The position numbers and the translations under genes are program-made. A model generated the notes under the pieces. It did not search any database. It was not told the DNA's origin and worked only from the letters and a program-made list of their open reading frames with translations. Shown one piece after another: positions 61,589-64,000 of a stretch of 64,000 nucleotides of DNA (the stretch's first letter is position 1; the number at the start of each line of letters is the position of its first letter). The stretch is from an uncultured Pseudobutyrivibrio sp. (GTDB lineage: Bacteria; Bacillota; Clostridia; Lachnospirales; Lachnospiraceae). The stretch is taken from assembly GCA_946403965.1 (NCBI GenBank), contig CAMJBT010000002.1, positions 32,938-96,937 of the forward strand. The letters are read 5' to 3'.

Positions 61589-62479
61589 ATGTATCCAATC
61601 TTAAAAAAGGAAAAGCTTTCAGATAAGATTTTCCTTATGGTAGTAAAGGCACCACGTGTTGCCGCAGGTTGTTTGCCTGGACAGTTTATCATCGTAAAGA
61701 TTGATGAGGAGGGGGAGCGCATTCCTCTTACAATATGCGATTACGATAGAGCAGAAGGAACTGTTACAATTGTTTTCCAGACAGTTGGAGCTTCTACAGA
61801 GCGTATGGCAGGACTTGAGGCTGGTGATGCATTTTCTGATTTTGTAGGCCCACTTGGCCAGCCTTCAGAACTTTGCCTCGAGGAAGATTTAGAAGAGACA
61901 AAAAAGAAAAACATCGTATTTATTGCTGGTGGAGTAGGTACTGCACCTGTTTATCCTCAGGTAAAATGGCTTAAAGAACATGGTGTTAAGACTACAGTTA
62001 TTATTGGTGCACGTTCAAAGGATATCCTTTTCTATGAGGATGAGATGCGTGCAGTTGCAGATGAGCTTTATCTTGCAACAGATGATGGAAGTTATGGTTT
62101 CCATGGTAATGGTTGTCAGCAGCTTCAAGCTCTTGTTGATGAAGGCAAGAAGTTTGATCATTGCGTAGCAATCGGTCCTATGATTATGATGAAGTTTGTA
62201 TGTCTCCTTACAAAGGAGCTTGGCATTCCTACAGTTGTATCAATGAACCCAATTATGGTTGATGGTACAGGTATGTGTGGAGCTTGTCGTCTTGTAGTTG
62301 GTGATGAGGTTAAGTTTGCTTGTGTTGATGGACCAGAGTTCGACGGACATTTAGTTGATTTTGATCAGGCAATGGCTCGTGCAAAGCAGTACAAGACTGA
62401 AGAGGGCAGAGCACTTCTTAAACAGCAGGAAGGTGATACTCACCACGGTGGATGTGGAAATTGTGGAGGTGACAAGTAA
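61589..62479 (+). CDS. nfnA: NADH-dependent ferredoxin:NADP+ oxidoreductase, small subunit
   Basis: NfnA carries FAD and a [2Fe-2S] cluster and handles NADH in electron bifurcation. The 296 residues show an FAD-binding start (GQFIIVKID, ERIPLTICDYD), the NAD-binding FIAGGVGTAPVYPQVKWL near residue 110 and a cluster motif DGTGMCGACRLVV...FACVDGPEFDGH near residue 228. The GGAAGGAG site precedes the ATG. nfnB begins in the stop codon overlap. The similar PyrK/dihydroorotate-type subunit is excluded by the nfnB neighbour. Confidence 0.93.
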   Translation: MYPILKKEKLSDKIFLMVVKAPRVAAGCLPGQFIIVKIDEEGERIPLTICDYDRAEGTVTIVFQTVGASTERMAGLEAGDAFSDFVGPLGQPSELCLEEDLEETKKKNIVFIAGGVGTAPVYPQVKWLKEHGVKTTVIIGARSKDILFYEDEMRAVADELYLATDDGSYGFHGNGCQQLQALVDEGKKFDHCVAIGPMIMMKFVCLLTKELGIPTVVSMNPIMVDGTGMCGACRLVVGDEVKFACVDGPEFDGHLVDFDQAMARAKQYKTEEGRALLKQQEGDTHHGGCGNCGGDK

Positions 62480-63867
62480 TGGGAGACGTATTAGTTAGAG
62501 TACCTATTTCAGAGCAGGATCCAAAGGTTCGTGCAACAAACTTTGAAGAGGTTTGTCTTGGATATACAGAGGAAGAGGCTGTAGAAGAGGCAGGTCGTTG
62601 CCTTAACTGTAAGAAGCCTATGTGCGTAGGTGGATGTCCTGTTTCTATCAATATTCCTGCATTTATTGAGCAGGTTAAAAATCGTAATTTTGAGAGAGCT
62701 TACGAAATTATTTCAGAATCTTCAGCGCTTCCTGCTGTTTGTGGTCGTGTTTGTCCACAGGAGTCACAGTGCGAAGGAAAGTGTATCCGTGGTATTAAGG
62801 GCGAAGCTGTTGCAATTGGAAAGCTTGAGCGTTTTGTAGCTGATTGGGCTAGAGAGAATGGAATTAAACCAAAGAATACATCAACACCTAATGGACACAA
62901 GGTTGCTGTTATCGGTTCAGGCCCTTCAGGCCTTACTGCAGCTGGAGACCTTGCTAAGGCAGGATATGATGTAACTGTATTTGAGGCACTTCACGAGATG
63001 GGTGGTGTACTTGTATATGGTATCCCAGAATTCCGTCTTCCAAAGGACAAGGTTGTAAAGGCTGAGGTTGAGAATGTTAAGGCTCTCGGTGTTAAGTTTG
63101 AAAAGAATGTTATTATTGGTCGTTCAATCACTATTGATGAGCTTATGGAAAAAGAAGGCTTTGAGGCTGTATTCATTGGCTCAGGAGCTGGACTTCCAAT
63201 GTTCATGCATATTCCTGGTGAACAGGCAAATGGTGTATTTTCAGCAAACGAATACCTTACAAGAAACAATCTTATGAAGGCATTCAAGGAAGGTTATGAT
63301 ACACCAATTGCTCGTGGTAAAAAGGTTGTTGTAGTTGGTGGTGGTAACGTTGCTATGGATGCAGCACGTACAGCATTACGTCTTGGTGCTGAGGTTCACG
63401 TTGTATACCGTAGAAGTGAGCAGGAACTTCCAGCTAGAGCAGAAGAAGTACATCACGCAAAAGAAGAGGGTGTTATCTTTGATCTTCTACAGAATCCTGT
63501 TGAAATTCTTGTTAACGAAGAAGGATCTGTTCGTGGATGTAAGGTTATAAAGATGGAACTTGGTGAGCCTGATGCTTCTGGTCGTCGTCGTCCAGTAGAA
63601 ATCCCAGGCAGTGAGTACGAAATCGAGTGTGATACAGTAATCATGTCACTTGGTACATCACCAAATCCACTTATTTCAAGCACTACTGTTGGTCTTGAAA
63701 CAAACAAGAAAGGATGCCTTATTGCTACAGAGCAGGGAGCTACAACAAAGGACGCTGTATTTGCTGGTGGTGATGCAGTTACAGGAGCAGCTACAGTTAT
63801 TCTTGCTATGGGTGCTGGTAAGACAGCTGCTGCAGCTATCGATGAGTATTTCAAGAACAAAAAATAA
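62479..63867 (+). CDS. nfnB: NADH-dependent ferredoxin:NADP+ oxidoreductase, large subunit
   Basis: NfnB contains the bifurcating FAD, two [4Fe-4S] clusters and the NADPH site. The 462-residue protein has Cys motifs CLNCKKPMCVGGCP and CGRVCPQESQCEGKCIRG in residues 38-105, FAD-binding GSGPSGLTAAGDL near residue 142, NADP-binding GGGNVAMDAARTALRLG near residue 288 and a C-terminal FAGGDAVTGAATVI. It is a GltD paralogue, but adjacency to nfnA (start overlaps the nfnA stop by one base) identifies it. With the ferredoxin at 14765 it balances NADH, NADPH and reduced ferredoxin. Confidence 0.94.
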   Translation: MGDVLVRVPISEQDPKVRATNFEEVCLGYTEEEAVEEAGRCLNCKKPMCVGGCPVSINIPAFIEQVKNRNFERAYEIISESSALPAVCGRVCPQESQCEGKCIRGIKGEAVAIGKLERFVADWARENGIKPKNTSTPNGHKVAVIGSGPSGLTAAGDLAKAGYDVTVFEALHEMGGVLVYGIPEFRLPKDKVVKAEVENVKALGVKFEKNVIIGRSITIDELMEKEGFEAVFIGSGAGLPMFMHIPGEQANGVFSANEYLTRNNLMKAFKEGYDTPIARGKKVVVVGGGNVAMDAARTALRLGAEVHVVYRRSEQELPARAEEVHHAKEEGVIFDLLQNPVEILVNEEGSVRGCKVIKMELGEPDASGRRRPVEIPGSEYEIECDTVIMSLGTSPNPLISSTTVGLETNKKGCLIATEQGATTKDAVFAGGDAVTGAATVILAMGAGKTAAAAIDEYFKNKK

Positions 63868-63880
63868 ATATTTTGGATTT

Positions 63881-63912
63881 TTGTGGGCTACTTAAGTAAA
63901 AGCACACATGAA
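63881..63912 (+). repeat. Hairpin repeat element, copy 2
   Basis: TTGTGGGCTACTTAAG (63881-63896) is identical to 61457-61472. TGTGGGCT can pair with AGCACACA downstream with one mismatch. No T-run follows. The remaining bases to 64000 show no supported gene. Confidence 0.55.
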
Positions 63913-64000
63913 CCTATTTTAATTAAAACGCTTCCCATTTAATGGCAATGTCATTAAGATAAGATGACGGAATAAGATCTCTATATCAAAATGGTATAGA

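Noticed and set aside
63917..64000. Minus-strand frame ending in IKWEAF that could be the 3' end of another gene
   Set aside because: The frame contains a TGA about 20 codons before its end, within the window, so only a very short remnant could be supported.

Overview
The window is a low-GC, gene-dense stretch of a Gram-positive anaerobe. Family content points to the Clostridia, most likely a Lachnospiraceae member of the Butyrivibrio/Pseudobutyrivibrio type: type III glutamine synthetase, Amt fused to PII, Nfn transhydrogenase, a 2[4Fe-4S] clostridial ferredoxin, the anaerobic (early-cobalt) cobalamin pathway and lipoprotein signals. The genus is an inference. No rRNA, tRNA, CRISPR array or insertion sequence is visible.

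Region 1 (1-11.3 kb) is a nitrogen-assimilation island: the 3' part of gltB, gltD, a divergent glutamine-synthetase-like gene, an ANTAR RNA-binding regulator, asnB, glnN (GSIII) and amt-PII. The asnB and amt leaders each carry a small AAAG-hexaloop hairpin overlapping the 5' arm of an intrinsic terminator, which fits ANTAR antitermination. The GS-like protein has lost two of three n2 metal ligands and the ANTAR regulator has lost its phospho-Asp, so the pair may be a phosphorylation-independent nitrogen sensor.

Region 2 (11.4-34.3 kb) is mixed: a PilZ protein, a HAD phosphatase, larB and a LarC lacking its C-terminal domain, ferredoxin, an ECF S component divergent from a MocR-type regulator whose PLP lysine is arginine, an isolated cbiL, a degenerate sensor kinase with two solute-binding domains, an EamA transporter, GNAT, a SpoIIE phosphatase with a SARP-like response regulator, argS, an rRNA methyltransferase, YitT, a translational GTPase fused to a Rae1-like nuclease, and a PAS-GGDEF-EAL protein.

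Region 3 (34.3-54.4 kb) is a long cobalamin operon behind a cobalamin riboswitch with its own terminator. It starts with a surface module (CbiK cobaltochelatase as a lipoprotein, a small lipoprotein, a solute-binding lipoprotein, BtuC- and BtuD-like proteins) and continues with cbiC, cbiD, cobQ, cbiF, cbiG, cbiH, a cbiJ-cbiE-cbiT fusion, cbiA, cobT, cobU, cobS, a short CobU-like gene, cobC, cbiB and cobD. With the distant cbiL this nearly completes the route from sirohydrochlorin to cobalamin. The corrinoid adenosyltransferase and a cobalt-specific importer are not in the window.

Region 4 (54.4-64 kb) holds a radical SAM protein, an orphan 140-residue protein, a glucose-type PTS EIICBA behind a RAT/terminator leader with its PRD antiterminator, two COG0523 GTPases (one His-rich, one fused to a YcgQ/DUF1980-like domain), and the nfnAB operon.
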